DNA of 64,000 nucleotides, from assembly GCA_000181795.3 (NCBI GenBank), contig CM012955.1:1345137-1409136 (forward strand). The letters run 5' to 3'. Made by a program: the position numbers and the translations under genes. The notes under the pieces were generated by a model, which searched no databases, was not told the origin of the DNA, and saw only the letters and a list, made by a program, of their open reading frames with translations. Origin of the DNA: Trichinella spiralis. Taxonomy: Eukaryota; Nematoda; Enoplea; Trichinellida; Trichinellidae. This document shows positions 10,953 through 24,001 of this stretch, in pieces. Each line of letters begins with the position of its first letter. Positions within the stretch are counted from its first letter, which is position 1.

Positions 10953-13900
10953 TCAGTGTCGTCGCTGTCGTCGACGTCTACTGTGCCGGTACGAATCTCG
11001 ACTGGGCGAACTTGAATAGGAGGAAGATTCGCTACTGCGATCAGATCTGAAATGAAATAATTAAGCATATAAAATGAACATTATAAACAATATTTCACTT
11101 TTTTCACATGTGCTCTGTTTATCAAAATCAAAACTACCTGGACGATTCTGTACCAGAAGTGGAAGTCACGCTGGACTTGCTTCTGTATTTATCTCTGCGA
11201 CGATATAAATGACCGCGATACTTTCCAGATCTGCTGTGGCGACGAGCACTGCGACGACCTCTGCTTCTGAAAAATGAAGGATATGAACATATGAACAAGC
11301 AAATAATTCCAAATCAAAACCTCGAAGAAGACGAAGACGAACGTCGTGAACTAACTGAACTGCCCCTATAGGAACCTGAAGACCTACTGTACGATTTATC
11401 GCTGCCCGAGGAACCGTCTCTAGTAGACGAAGAATACGAGCCTGATCGAGATCTTGATGGTGATGCAGAACGATCATCAGACCCACTGCTTCGCCGCCTA
11501 TTCCTCTTCGGACTTCTGTGGCGGCTTTTTCGCTTTGACAACTGAAAATTAAAAAAAATTTTCCTCTATTAGTAATAATATAAATTATTAAACATTATCA
11601 TCAATTGCTATTTGATTTTTGTTAATAAGTTTTATCACTCACAACATCACCTTGTTGTCAATAAGCAATAAAAAAATGCGCAAACGACAAGCAACTAAAA
11701 GTAAACTTGACTACTTATATAATAATATTGCATTACACGATCTGAATTTTTTCTGGTTGGAAAAATATTCTGTTTAAAAAATTTCCATTTTATGACAGAA
11801 AATAGAGTATGAAAAAAAACGATTCAATCTACTCAGTCAACATGAGAATCCTGCTCAAGAATATCAACAAACCAACAAGCTACGCTATGTTAAATCGTGT
11901 TTGAAAAGCTGTTTTCATTTTCAAACGGTAATTTCAAGTCAAGTCAATTTTTCAAAAGAAATAATGAAATACAATTTCACAATAGTAATGCAACAACTCA
12001 CTGGCTTTTCAAAGTCACCTTTCCCCAACTGATATTTCGATAAATCTCCATCCTCATCCTCATCATCATCATCATCTTCTTCTTCACGTTCCATATTATG
12101 TCCTTTATATTCTTCCTCTGGACGTTCTTTGTCGTTCTTTTCCATTTTCCCTTTCTTTTCATCCAGATTTTCATACCCACTATCATGCTTTTCATTCGCG
12201 CGTTTCCGCTTTCCTTTCAATCTTCCAAACTAATATATAACAGATAATAAATCCTATCAGAACAGTTAGTTTAAAACAACCAAATATGATTCAGTACTTC
12301 GTCATATTCTTCCTCGGATTCATTTCTCGGAATGTATTCCACCTGTTGACGATCCATGTAACCTCCTCCGTAACCAGTACGCGCTTCAACCTCAGCAAAT
12401 TTCTTGGCATTGCAAATGTTGCAGGTAGCCCTGCGTGCCCAATTAATGTTACCACACCTAAAAATGATAATGACATCATAAGCGCAAACAAACCTAACAG
12501 CACAAGCGAAGACAGATTCGCACAATGAATCCTATAAAAAGAAAAACCGCAACTACTAAAAATAGCTTAATTATGGCAACGACAACACACATACATACCA
12601 GTCAATTTGTACACTTGAACAAAAAACCACATCAAATAAGTAGTTTGACTAATTTTCCCAATTCAACACAGTGAATATTGTTTAAAATCATTTTACGCAT
12701 TAATTTTCAGTACGGAATAAAAGGTGAAACAAGTAGAAAAAGATTTAACACTTGCGCAAAAAAACTGAAATACAACTGTACATTTGTGCAAAAAAAACTA
12801 CTTGCACAATTTTACCTCCTCATCACCAAAGTTTACTGTGCTGCCGCAATAAACAACCCTATTTATAATTTATTTCGATTCTAAAATTTCAAAAGATATT
12901 TTAAAGTCTCTTACAATAATTAATTATAACAAATAAACTTGAAGAAAAATATATAAACCCACGATGAAATTGAATAAATTACCAATAAAAACAACCAACA
13001 CTTTCCAAGCACTTCTTACTTTATCATTTGGTTCATTAGCAATCGAAATATAAAAGGTTATTAAAAACGGAAAAAAAAATACAAATCCAAATAACAGAAT
13101 GAAATGAAATCCAAACTACCTGAAATTTGCAAAATAATGCTAACAATTTATACATTATTAACTTTCAAAAATATTAGTGTTCATTCAATTTAAAGAAATT
13201 ATAAACAAATGTTAATTTCAGCCAATTTTAATATTCGGAAAAAGAGCAGACAGTGAAAAGTCAGAAATAGAGACAGCAATGAAATACATATTCCTTTCAC
13301 ACGGGAAACATTCACATGCTAATGTTATGACGGTAAGAGTTGTTACCAAATAGTATGTATTGTAGAAATATCTATAAATGAATTAAAAACTATTATAAAC
13401 GACAACGCTGTTGAAAAGGTTTTTGAACTCAACATATTCACTACTGCTTGCATATTTGAGAAACGATCATTTTCTTGCATTATTTATCAAAACCACCTCT
13501 ATTAACAATTTTACACCGCTTAAAATGCCGGAAAAAATTTTAAAATGTTCACTGACAATGTCATTTGCTTAACTTCATTAAACTTGACTGAATTAATTAT
13601 TATATATTTACAATATAATCTATTTTACAAAAACTTACAGCACAAATGTCCAGCTAAGAAAAACAAAAGTAATCATTCACATTGCATTAATGGGTAATAA
13701 TTTAAATTACTAGAAATTTTTTTTCATTATTTAGCTGATAAATGCACTAGTAAATTATACAACACAAAAATCAGTACTTACTCAAAACTTCTCCAAACCA
13801 AAAATACCTACACATAATAAAATAATTAAAAGTGTGATGCATTTACAATTATGTATTTTACTTATGGGACATTTCATAAAAAAACTAACCTAAATGTAGG

Positions 13901-14227
13901 TTGGGCCTAAAATGCATTGAAAAAGAAAATGTATAAATGAAAATTACTTCGAGCAACACCAATCTTCAGCTTCAAACAAGCCTTTGCTTTTTTCAGCCGC
14001 ATCTTTGCCAATGGCTTGACCAACTGTGCCTTTTCCGCGTGGTTTGCGGCGTCCGCAAGCCTGACATGAAGAATGGTGAATCGTGTTAATGTATGAACAC
14101 CTAAAAATCAAGAGCTCCTACCCCAGTGTGTTCAAAAATTAAAATAAAAGAAAGAAAAAATAAATAAAAACCTGGCATCTACACAGGCCCATTCGCCTTC
14201 TCGCAAAACCGGACGGGATGTGCTCAT
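10953..14227 (-). CDS. ZRANB2: ZRANB2-type splicing factor: two RanBP2 zinc fingers and RS tail
   Basis: RNA-binding splicing regulator; the fingers read GGU motifs at 5' splice sites. Exons (minus): 14172-14227 (ATG at 14227), 13948-14100, 12298-12457, 12002-12229, 11321-11541, 11138-11266 and 10953-11046. They total 346 codons with all phases consistent. Finger 1 is at about residues 13-40 (EWACVDARC ... CQAC). AIGKDAAEKSKGLF follows as in the human linker. Finger 2 (DWCCSKCGNINWARR ... CNIC) keeps every RNA-contact residue of the family. Then come RTGYGGGYM, an acidic stretch EEEDDDDDEDEDGDLSKYQL and a long Arg/Ser domain ending RRRQRRH. Finger 1 has lost the aromatic/Arg-Arg contacts. An intron of about 1.5 kb separates exons 2 and 3. 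Confidence 0.93.
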
Positions 14228-17200
14228 TGTACACAAATAAAAATAAAATCTTTTTTGAAATACTCAATGGCAGCTTTATGAACTTATAGCAACACTGCAA
14301 ACGACAAACCTAAACTTTGAACTGAAAACTATAATTACAGTAAATTATAAAAACATTACAAATAGGCCACAGTAAGATATCAACGACGAACATTTCAAGC
14401 ATATATCATTCTTGAAATAAATAAAGGCAGAATTTTAAAGAAAATTTTTCATAAAGGTCAAAAAATTCAATTTTCATTTCTAAAATTAACCGACACGATG
14501 AAAACATTCCTAAAATGCTTTCGTACAATGAGAGAATATTTCACTAACACGACCTGCTATTACAAACGGCAATTAAAATGTTCATTGTTAATATTTACTG
14601 TCATCAATGCGATCATCGTATAAATTTAGATGCGTAATCTTGAAGCTATGTGATGAACTTTTAACATAAAAAAAATACATTAAAATTCATCTCGGATATA
14701 TAAATGTAGTTTATTTATTTATATATATACATAAACAGGTCCAAATTTATTCATGCTGCATATGCGTGTATAATATATAGGGAAGTATTGTGAGTATCTG
14801 TAACAGTATATGTGAAAATCAAGATTTAAGTATGAAATGTTCCACCTGTAAAGCTGAAAGAAATAAGTAATTTATTCAATAATAGATTTAAGAATATTTT
14901 AAAATATTTTTTCTCCAAAGCTGATCAGTTTAAACTGTAATTATTTAAACTAGAAAACACGATAACAGTTGTGAACAAATTGCATATGGCAGTTGATTGG
15001 ACCATTTGCAGTTTTAGTATCTGGTAAAAAATTGCACAATGGCAATAAATTGTAGTCAAAAATACAATATTTAATTTTTATATTTTTTATCAATAAAACA
15101 ATGTAAAATAGCAGAAATTCAACTTGATGTGTTGTGTCAGCAAAGTTGAAGTCAAGTTTTCGCAATTTGGTCATGTTGTTGCCAGCTTTGTTTTACAACA
15201 TTGAAAAGAATATAACATGAAAATCAAATATATTACAAAAATAGTTTATCTAATTAAATTAAAATAACATGGCAGTTTGTTAAAAGTTGTAGCTGATTGA
15301 TTGTGATTTATTTGTCTACTGCGCAGTTGTGATGTAAAGCGCTATTAACTAAATTCAGGGACAGACACGGAGTTTTACGCAATAACGAAAGGCTGTTTAA
15401 TTTAATCACGTATGGAAACCAAGTTGTTTTTCACTTAGCTGCTTTACTTCCTTATAGTTTGCATGCTGACAATTTCAATTAAAAGCGCATAATTTTCATT
15501 TTATTTGAAATAATTTGAATTGGACGTACTTTTGAAATTAAATTATTTTGATTCTACTTTTAATAAGTTTTAAATTCTTTGTTTTTTAAGTGGCTACCAA
15601 AAGAACTAGTTGGTTGTGTTTGAATTTTTATTGACATACTCCTTCTATCAAGTTTTTGTTCACAACGTCAGCAGTGTAGAGAAATAAGTTTCCCAAAGCT
15701 TTGTAATGTTCTTTGCTTTGCATTGTTGAAACTCATCTTTAGCAGTATCACCATCTCTTTGTCAATTTCTCGATAAGTTCAAGGAAGTGAAATGGAAAAA
15801 CATTTTGAAATTTATTTATTATTCGTTCAAGAGATTCACTTTATTAATATTAGTACACACATGACTGGATGAAAACAGATCCTTTGGGCCAGTATTTCAA
15901 TGGGCTTACCAGAATTAGCGTGTAATTATTCGATTTTAGAACTTTCATTTAGTATTTGCTAAATAAAAATTAAATGATAATTGATTTTTAGAATAATTTT
16001 TAGCATGAACAGAGTTCATTACAGTGTAACGATCGTACGTTGTTGAAGGTGCATTTCATTTACTTTCCCGTGCTTGACCTAAGCGTGAGTGCGTTGTCAG
16101 TATGTTTAGGTAGATTTTTGTTTTGTGGTGAAAACTGAGTTTGGTTTGCTAATTGCAGCTTAGGGCTTTTCAACAATTTTACTTTCCACCGGTCATCAAT
16201 AGAATTGGTCAAGGTGAAAGACCTCTGCAATTCTTAACAAAAGCATCCGGTCAGCGATTGCTGAGCACGTTTGTCACAAATTTATTTACTTCAAACTGTG
16301 CTAAACTGCTTGCACTTTCTCATTTTCTATTTACCAAATGGAAAATTTTATTCCTGTTCATCTTTTGACATGCTTTTGAAAATTTTACTTTTTCAAATTG
16401 CTCAAATTTGTCCATTCGGCATAGTTGCATGCCTGTTACCATCTGTCACACGTTTACCCTCGCTTTTTGATCTGGGCTGCTTTGCGCCTACGCCAGTCAG
16501 CTTGCCCCACGGCTGTCAATTCCTTCTTGACGCACTTTTATGAAATCCATTTTCTTGAAAGTATTTTTTCATTATTTTAGCAATTTATTAGTTTTTTTCG
16601 CATATATTTTTAAATTATACTTGGTTATTGCTTTTTCGATTTATGAAAATAGAATCTTATTGAAAAATATCTGTGCAACAAAAATGTATGAAATTGCAGC
16701 AGTTGGCAGATGGTTAGTTACGTTGAAAATTGCATCGGTTTAAAGTACAGTAGAACATTAAAATTTTAAATTATGTTTTATTTTGAATTAAATCAGAAAA
16801 TACTGATTCAGTGCGACATATCATATCGTCATAGGGCAGGAAGTGTGCTTTTAATTTGCTTTCATTTCTTCTTGGGTAATTAATTTTTTTAATTATATTT
16901 TGTGCAGTGAAAACCTGTTTTGTCAATTTAGCAAGTCTCATTCATATTACTGACTTTAAATATTATTTGTAATAGATCACAATTACAGTATCTTTTTCAT
17001 TTGTTTTATCCTGAAGGCATAATTACTGTAATTAAAAGTTAATCTACTTGGTAGATGTTGGGGCAAGTTTGTTTAACATTTTTTGCTTGAGATGTGCGAT
17101 ATTTTTTGCCTAGAATTTTCTTAGTTCACTTTTATAATGGTAATCGAAGTGAATGGGATATTTTTGAAATTGATTGTTTTCCAAAAACGATCGTTTTTTT

Positions 17201-17252
17201 AAATATTTTTTGTTTGAAAAAAAAATAATTTTTCGACTTTTTAAGATTAAAC
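14228..17252. other. Intergenic between divergent ZRANB2 and MICAL
   Basis: About 3 kb, AT-rich, between divergently transcribed genes. Open frames at 16153-16743 (plus) are short, overlap one another in different frames and have no domain resemblance, so they may be 5' untranslated or promoter DNA of MICAL. No repeat or RNA gene is recognised. Confidence 0.5.
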
Positions 17253-18067
17253 ATGGAGAACGTGAAAAACGAATGTTTGTGGACAGTTATGAAGATGTTC
17301 ATTGAAGCGTCCTCATTAAAATCTACTATGATGGCTTATTGCCAGCTGGTTTGCTTGTGTGATCCGGATCGTTCCGATCCCTATAAATTTTACACCAGGT
17401 AGGCTTGTTGGAACCAGTTCACTTCTGCACGTTCAGGTTATAATTTTCGTGATAAATGTAAATGAAATATTTAGCATTCGAGGCAAGTTGAATTGGTGGA
17501 AAGTGAACCCACTTTGGGAATTGTTGGATAAACGGTTTGCGCAGGTGGAATATCTAAATCAGCAAGCTGGAAAGAATTTAAAAGTAATTATAAATGAAGA
17601 ATTGTCTTCGTTTGTATACTTTGTTTTGTCAGAGCTTGAATTTTATTTCAGGCACTGGTCGTTGGGGCCGGACCATGTGGATTGCGCATGGCTATAGAGT
17701 GTGCTTTTCTTGGGGCAAAGGTTGTTTTGCTGGAGAAGAGAGGGAAATTCTCGCGTAACAATTTGTTGCACATATGGCCACACGCTAAGGAGGATTTGAA
17801 AAGCTTGGGGGCGAAAATCTTTTACCCGAAATTTTGCGTCGGCTCAATCAACCACATCAGTAACGAATAATTGATGGATCTTTTAATATACACATGTATT
17901 GTTTTTGCAAAAATCGCTTTGACAGGCATTTGTTCGCTGCAATTAATTTTGCTAAAAGTGGCACTGCTTGTTGGTGTGGAAGTCTTTGAAAATGTAACTT
18001 TCGATAAGCTCATTGAACCTGAGATGAACAGCGATGGTGATGGTAATTAATTTTTCTTGTCCGTATA

Positions 18068-18101
<34 letters not shown>

Positions 18102-20728
18102 TGTCCCTTTTACCACCAAGTTGACTTTATTTCAGTATCCGGTTGGAAAGCGGCATTGATTCCTGAAAATCATTTCCTATCCGATTATCAATTCAACGTT
18201 ATCATCAACGCCGACGGAAAGAGAAACAACATACCAGGTGAGAATTGGACAATAATAATGATTTGTGATTTGCATTATTTATTTTTGCAAAAATTAAAGG
18301 TTTTCCACATAAAGAGTTTCGTGGAAAATTGGCCATTGGTTTGACAGCGAATTTTGTTAATCATCACACCGAAATGGAAAATAATGTGAAAGAAATATCC
18401 GGTATCTCGTATTTTTACGATTCAAATTTTTTCCGTGGCCTAGAAGAGGAGACGGGTATTCAATTGGAAAACATCGTCTATTACAAAGGGGACACGCATT
18501 ATTTCGTGATGACGGCTAAAAAGCAAAGTCTGCTCGAACGAAGAGTCATCATCCAAGTTGATCGATTAATTTGTTCTAATGTAATGTACGGGCAGAAAAC
18601 AGTATTGTATTTTCTAATTGCAGGATTTCGAAGAAGTGTCGAAATTGTTGGAAGCGAAGAACGTTTGCAGTGAAAATTTGCTGGCCTATGTGACAGACGT
18701 GGCGAATTTTGCGACGAACAATTCAATACCGAATCTCGAATTTGCTCTCAATGAGAACAACCTTCCGGATGTGGCGATGTTTGATTTTACATCGTTGTTC
18801 AGCGCGGAAAATTCTTCAAGATTTGAACAGAAGCATGGTCGACCGCTGCTGTTGGGTCTCGTCGGTGACAGTCTGCACGAAGTATGTGAAACGAGAATAA
18901 CAGAATATAATTGCGTTTCGGTTTGGAAAAGAAATTCTCTTTTCGCAGCCTTTCTGGCCAACAGGAACCGGCATTGGGCGTGGCTTTACCAGTGTGTTCG
19001 ACGCCGCTTGGATGGTGCGCGGCTACGGCTGCGGTAAGCCAATTTTGCAAATATTGGCCGAAAGGGAAAGCTATTACAAGCTGCTGACCCAAGTCACGCC
19101 CGAAACGTTGTCGAAGAATTTCAAAAATTGCACAATCGACCCGCGCACGCGTTATACGTGCTGTGATAATTATCTGCTGCCCAATCAGGTTGCGTATCGG
19201 CAGTTGTTGGTTTTAAATTTGAATTTAAAATTTAAGAAAAAAACTTCCTTGTCAGGTCATACAGCTGGTCAGTTCAGACGTTAATTTGCGTACGAATGAA
19301 CAGCCGTCGTATTCGCTAGTCCAGTCGGTCAGCTTGAGTGGAGAGGTGAAATTTGAACAGCGTCGCACGCTGTTCAACTGGCTTCAAGACACGTTGGCAC
19401 CGTATCGTCGACGCTTGCACGATTTGATGGCGTTGTTCGACAGTGGCGTCATTTTGAGCATGATCATTTGCCGTTATCGACGTCAAGAGGCGAAGTCGGT
19501 TGTGGTCGGCTCACCGCCAAAGTGTACCGTGAACGTGGAACTGTGCTACGAGAAGGTGAAATCGTTGTGGGGTGTGGAAGCGCCAGATCAGAAAGACCAC
19601 TACGACCAAGTGTGTGAATATCTATCCGAGATTAAGGGGAAAATTGACGAAGAAAAGCCCTCGTCGCCGACGGTGGTTCTCGTGCCGGCTCAGGCGGCGT
19701 TCAGTGAGCTGAAGGATCCAATTGTGGACGGCCGAGTTGGTGGAAGTGAGCTCAAAGAGCGAGCAGGTGCAGGGCAACGTGGCGAGGATGTTGATTTCGA
19801 CCGTGGATGGTTGGCGCGCACCAGTGGCGGTGACAGCAGTGAACGGGCCTCGGCAAGGAAATTGGACCCCGGGTTGTTGCAGACGGTCGACGGACTGCTC
19901 CGAGGCAAGGAGAAGGCCAAAGTCGAGCCCAAGTCGACCGTCGGCAAGCTGAATCAGTCGGCCATAATGGAAATGGAGATCCAGTTGAAAAATCCGCACA
20001 CCGCGAGGCGTCGGCAGTATACTGATCACCAGCAGCCAGTGTTGAGCAGCAAAGAGGCGAAAATTATAGCCGAGAAAACGGCCATTCTGAAACAACGTGC
20101 TCAGAATGGTTTTCAGCTCACCAATGACCGATTCCAACTGATCGACTCTTGCATCGAACGGTTGGACAAGCACCTCAGAATGGCGGATACCAGTGGCGCA
20201 GTGGGTGTGGCGGAACTGGCCAAAATCCATGCGGTGAACATCGGCACGCGGAAGCCGCCGGCTCCGTTGCCACCGCCGAAGCAGAAGCCGAAGCTGTCGG
20301 CGGCCTGCTCCTACCTTCAAGAACCTGAACTGTGCTTTGTCTGCGGCAAGCCGGCTTACATGGCCGAGCGGGTGGCCGTTGAGGGGCTGCTGATCCACAG
20401 GGACTGTTTCCGTTGCGCTTATTGTCAGTGCTGTCTGCGGATGAATGCCTATGGCGCAGAGCGGTTGGAAAATTATGGAAAAGTGTTCTTCTGCGACCGT
20501 CATTTGAAATGTTCATTGAAGTCCAAAGTGGAAGAGTTGGACAAGAACAAATTGCACGCCGATTCCACATCCCATACCACGGAACGTGTCAATTTCGCGT
20601 TGGGTGGTGAAAATATCGCCGTGTCTAGCAGTGAGGAAACTTTGTTTGAGTGGAAAATTTCCGACGCCCAACGTTTCAACAATTCTGATGATGATGATGA
20701 TGACGACAATGACAGAAGTGAACAGTAG
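17253..20728 (+). CDS. MICAL: MICAL flavoprotein monooxygenase (short form: FMO-CH-LIM)
   Basis: Oxidises actin methionines and so disassembles filaments, typically downstream of semaphorin/plexin signals. Exons: 17253-17398, 17475-17583, 17652-17859, 17926-18042, 18136-18237, 18300-18556, 18624-18881, 18949-19188 and 19256-20728; 969 residues with all phases agreeing. FAD domain: GAGPCG dinucleotide fold (about 90-95), [58 protein letters not shown] divergent calponin-homology domain follows at about 515-605 ([12 protein letters not shown] ...). One LIM domain lies at about 839-892 ([19 protein letters not shown]). The protein ends soon after in an acidic Asp run, so it lacks the Rab-binding C-terminal coiled coil of long MICALs. 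The last exon is much longer than the others. Confidence 0.95.
18071..18098. repeat. (TA)n in MICAL intron 4
   Basis: About 14 AT dinucleotides within the short intron between the exons ending 18042 and starting 18136. Confidence 0.9.
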
Positions 20729-22228
20729 ATAGAGAATACGGAAGATAACAATAATTGATAAGTTTTCAAATAATTTGCATGGTGTTGTTGTTCTGTAGTT
20801 GTAGTTTTCCATTTTGAACCGGTATTTATTATGGTTGTTTGTTTCAGTTTCAGGTAAAAACATATTTTCTGTCCTATCTCAAGTTGAAATTGTTGCTGCT
20901 TTTTCATTTATCGTTCATGTTCAAGTTTTAGCTGTTCAAGCGACCTTTCCCAGAGTTCGTGTTGACGGGAAGGCATATTTCTATTAGTCACATATTCTCT
21001 TTACCTGTTACCGAAGTTCATTGTTTTGATGTTTTTTAATCAAGTAAAAAAATTTATAAATCGCATCCATTTGTAAACTCACGTTTTTCAACTACATATG
21101 TATTTGTAAAATAGCAAAAAACAAGCGAACAAACATGCTTCCTTGATTGAAATACAACGTGTTGTGTGAGATGCAATGTTGATAAAAAAGAAAAAACTTT
21201 GATACGAGTTGTTGAGCATGCAGTTGTAACCGACAAATACGAAAGAGAATCTCTCGCGGTTGATTTGAAACTTAACTTATCAGTATGCAAATAATACGGA
21301 AGCAAATTATTGATAAAACATCATCAAATTTAACTTACTTGGTTCAAGATCAAGAAAAACCAATAAAAATGATTAAAATACATGTATAATAAGTATATTC
21401 GAATGTTGGTGATATTATTGGAGTTTTTAACCATTTCTTGTGCACCTGTTTGCATGCAGGTAAACAATATTCCACGTACCTGTAACCTATTTTACAGACC
21501 GGTTGGCTGACGTGTCATCATTATATTATGCAAGTTCGAAAACAACAAACAATACACTTTGTTCTTCCAACTAATTATTGCTGAACTTTGATAAAATCTG
21601 AAATTATTACTTTACGCAATAACTTGCTTTATTTCTAATCATTTGTACATGTAACAAAAGAATCAACATTTTCCACAGCTCATATAATAAATAATGTTTG
21701 CAACTTATGCAACAGTACAATACAGTACAGTACAGTACAGTACAGTACAGTACAGTACAAATCAGTATAGTTCAGCATGCAATTAGCATTTTATCCAGTA
21801 TTCAATCATGTATTTAGTGCAGTAAATTTTGTTATTTTAAAATTATAGGGAAAATATTTCAATCATTAAGTTTAATTGTGGTTTTTTCAATAAGATTGAT
21901 AAAACTGTATACAAAGTACTGTATTAAACACCGTATAAATTTCTAATTAAAAGGTATCATAAATTAAAATTTTGTAAAATATCACCTTTTTGTAATGTTT
22001 TACAAATGAAAAACGCCGAAAACTACAAATTATTAAAAAAATTATTTTTAAAAGTAATACTGGATGGAAATTTTCTTCTAACTAAAAACAGTGCGTGTTT
22101 AAGTTGATATTTGAAAAAAGTATAAAGTACGGAATAGTTTTATTAAAAATTAAAACAATTGAAAACGTACACCATTCCCAAATTATAATCTGTTGATGAA
22201 AAATCATTTTACATGAAAACAAGCTCGC
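20729..22228. other. Intergenic, convergent MICAL and small membrane protein
   Basis: AT-rich spacer holding the MICAL 3' UTR and a (TACAG)n tract at about 21721-21759. Otherwise I see nothing coding. Confidence 0.5.
21721..21759. repeat. (TACAG)n pentanucleotide repeat
   Basis: Eight near-perfect copies of a five-base unit, with degenerate units on both sides (from about 21713). Confidence 0.9.
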
Positions 22229-23345
22229 TTAGTAATTTGTTGGAGAAATCAGCATTGAGTGTTTTGATTTTCTGCTTGCCACACTGCCTTTCCGACGTCC
22301 ACGCCACTATCGAAAAAGAAAAAATCATTTCAGCTTCTTTTTTTAACGTTCAAAAAGTTTAATGATTTTCGTTTAATTTCTTAAATAATTAATTCACTTC
22401 AAACAAGGAAAAAGTCGAATTCGGAAATTCCGTGTGTACAAGTTGGCGTAACACGAAAAGTGGAAAGTTTTAATTGAAAAATTACCAAACTAACAATTGC
22501 ACATCTTATACGGTAAATTTAGTGCAAACTGGGCTAGATTTAGCGGAGAGAAACGTGATTTGCAAATTTTATCAACAATTAATTTAAAACGTAGTATAAT
22601 TCGTTTAAAATTAGACAGCTTTGAACTAATACATCAACGGACGGATGAATCACCAAAAAATTGGACTAATCCATATTCAACACCTGTTGTAAAACCAAAT
22701 CAAAAACATGGAAATTGTGGAAAAATGGATAACTTTTTCACTAATTACGTGTATAAATGAAAAAATGATAACAATTAATGGCGAAAAATCACAGACAACT
22801 CTTTCAATCTGATGAGCAAATAAATCTAGATGCAATTTAATGAAAAGCGTGATATTTGTTCTGTCATTCTTGTTGCCAAAAGTGACAGCTGCTCATTCGC
22901 ATGAAATATCATATCACCTTTCATATCATGTGGATAGATAGTTTAATTTAATCCGCATGCTTTTTTTCAACAATTACATTTCTCATAATAATGTGAAGAA
23001 AAATGAAATATCTTTATTTTTTTTAAATAAAAATTGTACTGTATTACTGTATTTGAAAAGGGGATATCTGTTAAAGATAGAATATTGATTGATTTGTATT
23101 GAGAAGACGAAAAATGACTGAAAATTACACTACAATACAGAATAAAAAAGGGAAATAAATAAATAATAAAAGAATAAAACAAAAAACTGTACCTTGTCGA
23201 AAACTGTAGCCTCTTGGGTTTTGTCCACACAAAACCAGAGGATGCATGTAGTGGAAATGACGAATATGATGACGAAAAATGTGACCAAAACAACAATGAA
23301 GCCAAAATAATCGGCAACGTTGACGTCTTGTTTCAAATTTACCAT
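22229..23345 (-). CDS. Predicted 76-residue single-pass membrane protein, family unknown
   Basis: Exon 1 is 23193-23345 (ATG at 23345), donor GTACAG. Exon 2 is 22229-22306 after a pyrimidine-rich acceptor ending GATAG; the intron is 886 bp. The joined frame gives 76 residues and a TAA stop. A short acidic-polar head (MVNLKQDVNVADYFGF) precedes one hydrophobic span (about 15-39, rich in Val/Ile/Phe), a Cys/Trp-containing exit and a cytosolic basic tail (RGRRKGSVASRKSK). The basic end after the span suggests a cytosolic C terminus. Non-random features are the long clean hydrophobic block and phase-matched exons; I do not recognise the family. Exon 2 is the weaker half of the model. Confidence 0.5.
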
Positions 23346-23510
23346 AATGATTATTAATTCTGCAATAGATTATATAGGTGATTATTGGTTGAATTGAAAA
23401 TGTTTAAAAATATTAAATAGATTTTGTGCGAGAAAAGCAGACGCGCGTCAGTAAATAACCAACAGTTGTAGAGGGAAAATATTGGAAATATAGAAAGCGA
23501 GAGAAAGCTG

Positions 23511-23633
23511 GAAAGAGAGAGAGAGAGAATGCAGAACAAGCCTGCAGAACAGGCTTGCTGCATGCATAACGTGTGCACACAAATGAATACTGGAAGACTG
23601 GGATGGAGAGAGAAAGAGAGAGAGAGAGAGTGA
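23511..23633. repeat. GA-rich simple repeats
   Basis: Two GAGA blocks separated by a short complex stretch; polypurine on the plus strand. Confidence 0.8.
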
Positions 23634-23942
23634 AAGACAAGTCAACATCATGTTGTCCTACATCGAAGCAGGCTAGACGTCTGTCTGGCTCGCCCTTTTT
23701 CCAGGCCAGTTTTTACATGCAACCATCTATATATCTATCTATCAATGCATGCATGCATTGTCATGAAGTTGGCTTCGAACGTGCTTGACGTCTATAAATC
23801 ATACTAGCTCGGCAAAAATTATACAATCAACGTATTCAATATGCAAATTTTAATGACTTAAAACTTCTTTGTTCTGCATCATTGTTTCTTTTCGTTCTTC
23901 TTTAAATTGTTGATCCGTGCTTTGCTTGAAAACACACACGTT

Positions 23943-23945
<3 letters not shown>

Positions 23946-24000
<55 letters not shown>
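23946..24000. repeat. (TA)n microsatellite
   Basis: About 27 uninterrupted TA units. Confidence 0.95.

Positions 24001-24001
<1 letters not shown>

Noticed and set aside
16153-16743. Consecutive plus-strand ORFs upstream of MICAL
   Set aside because: Short, mutually overlapping and in different frames. The MICAL protein is already complete from the ATG at 17253.
19622-20503. 293-codon minus-strand ORF opposite MICAL
   Set aside because: Overlaps the CH-linker-LIM exon completely and shows no domain. It is a composition shadow of the coding exon.
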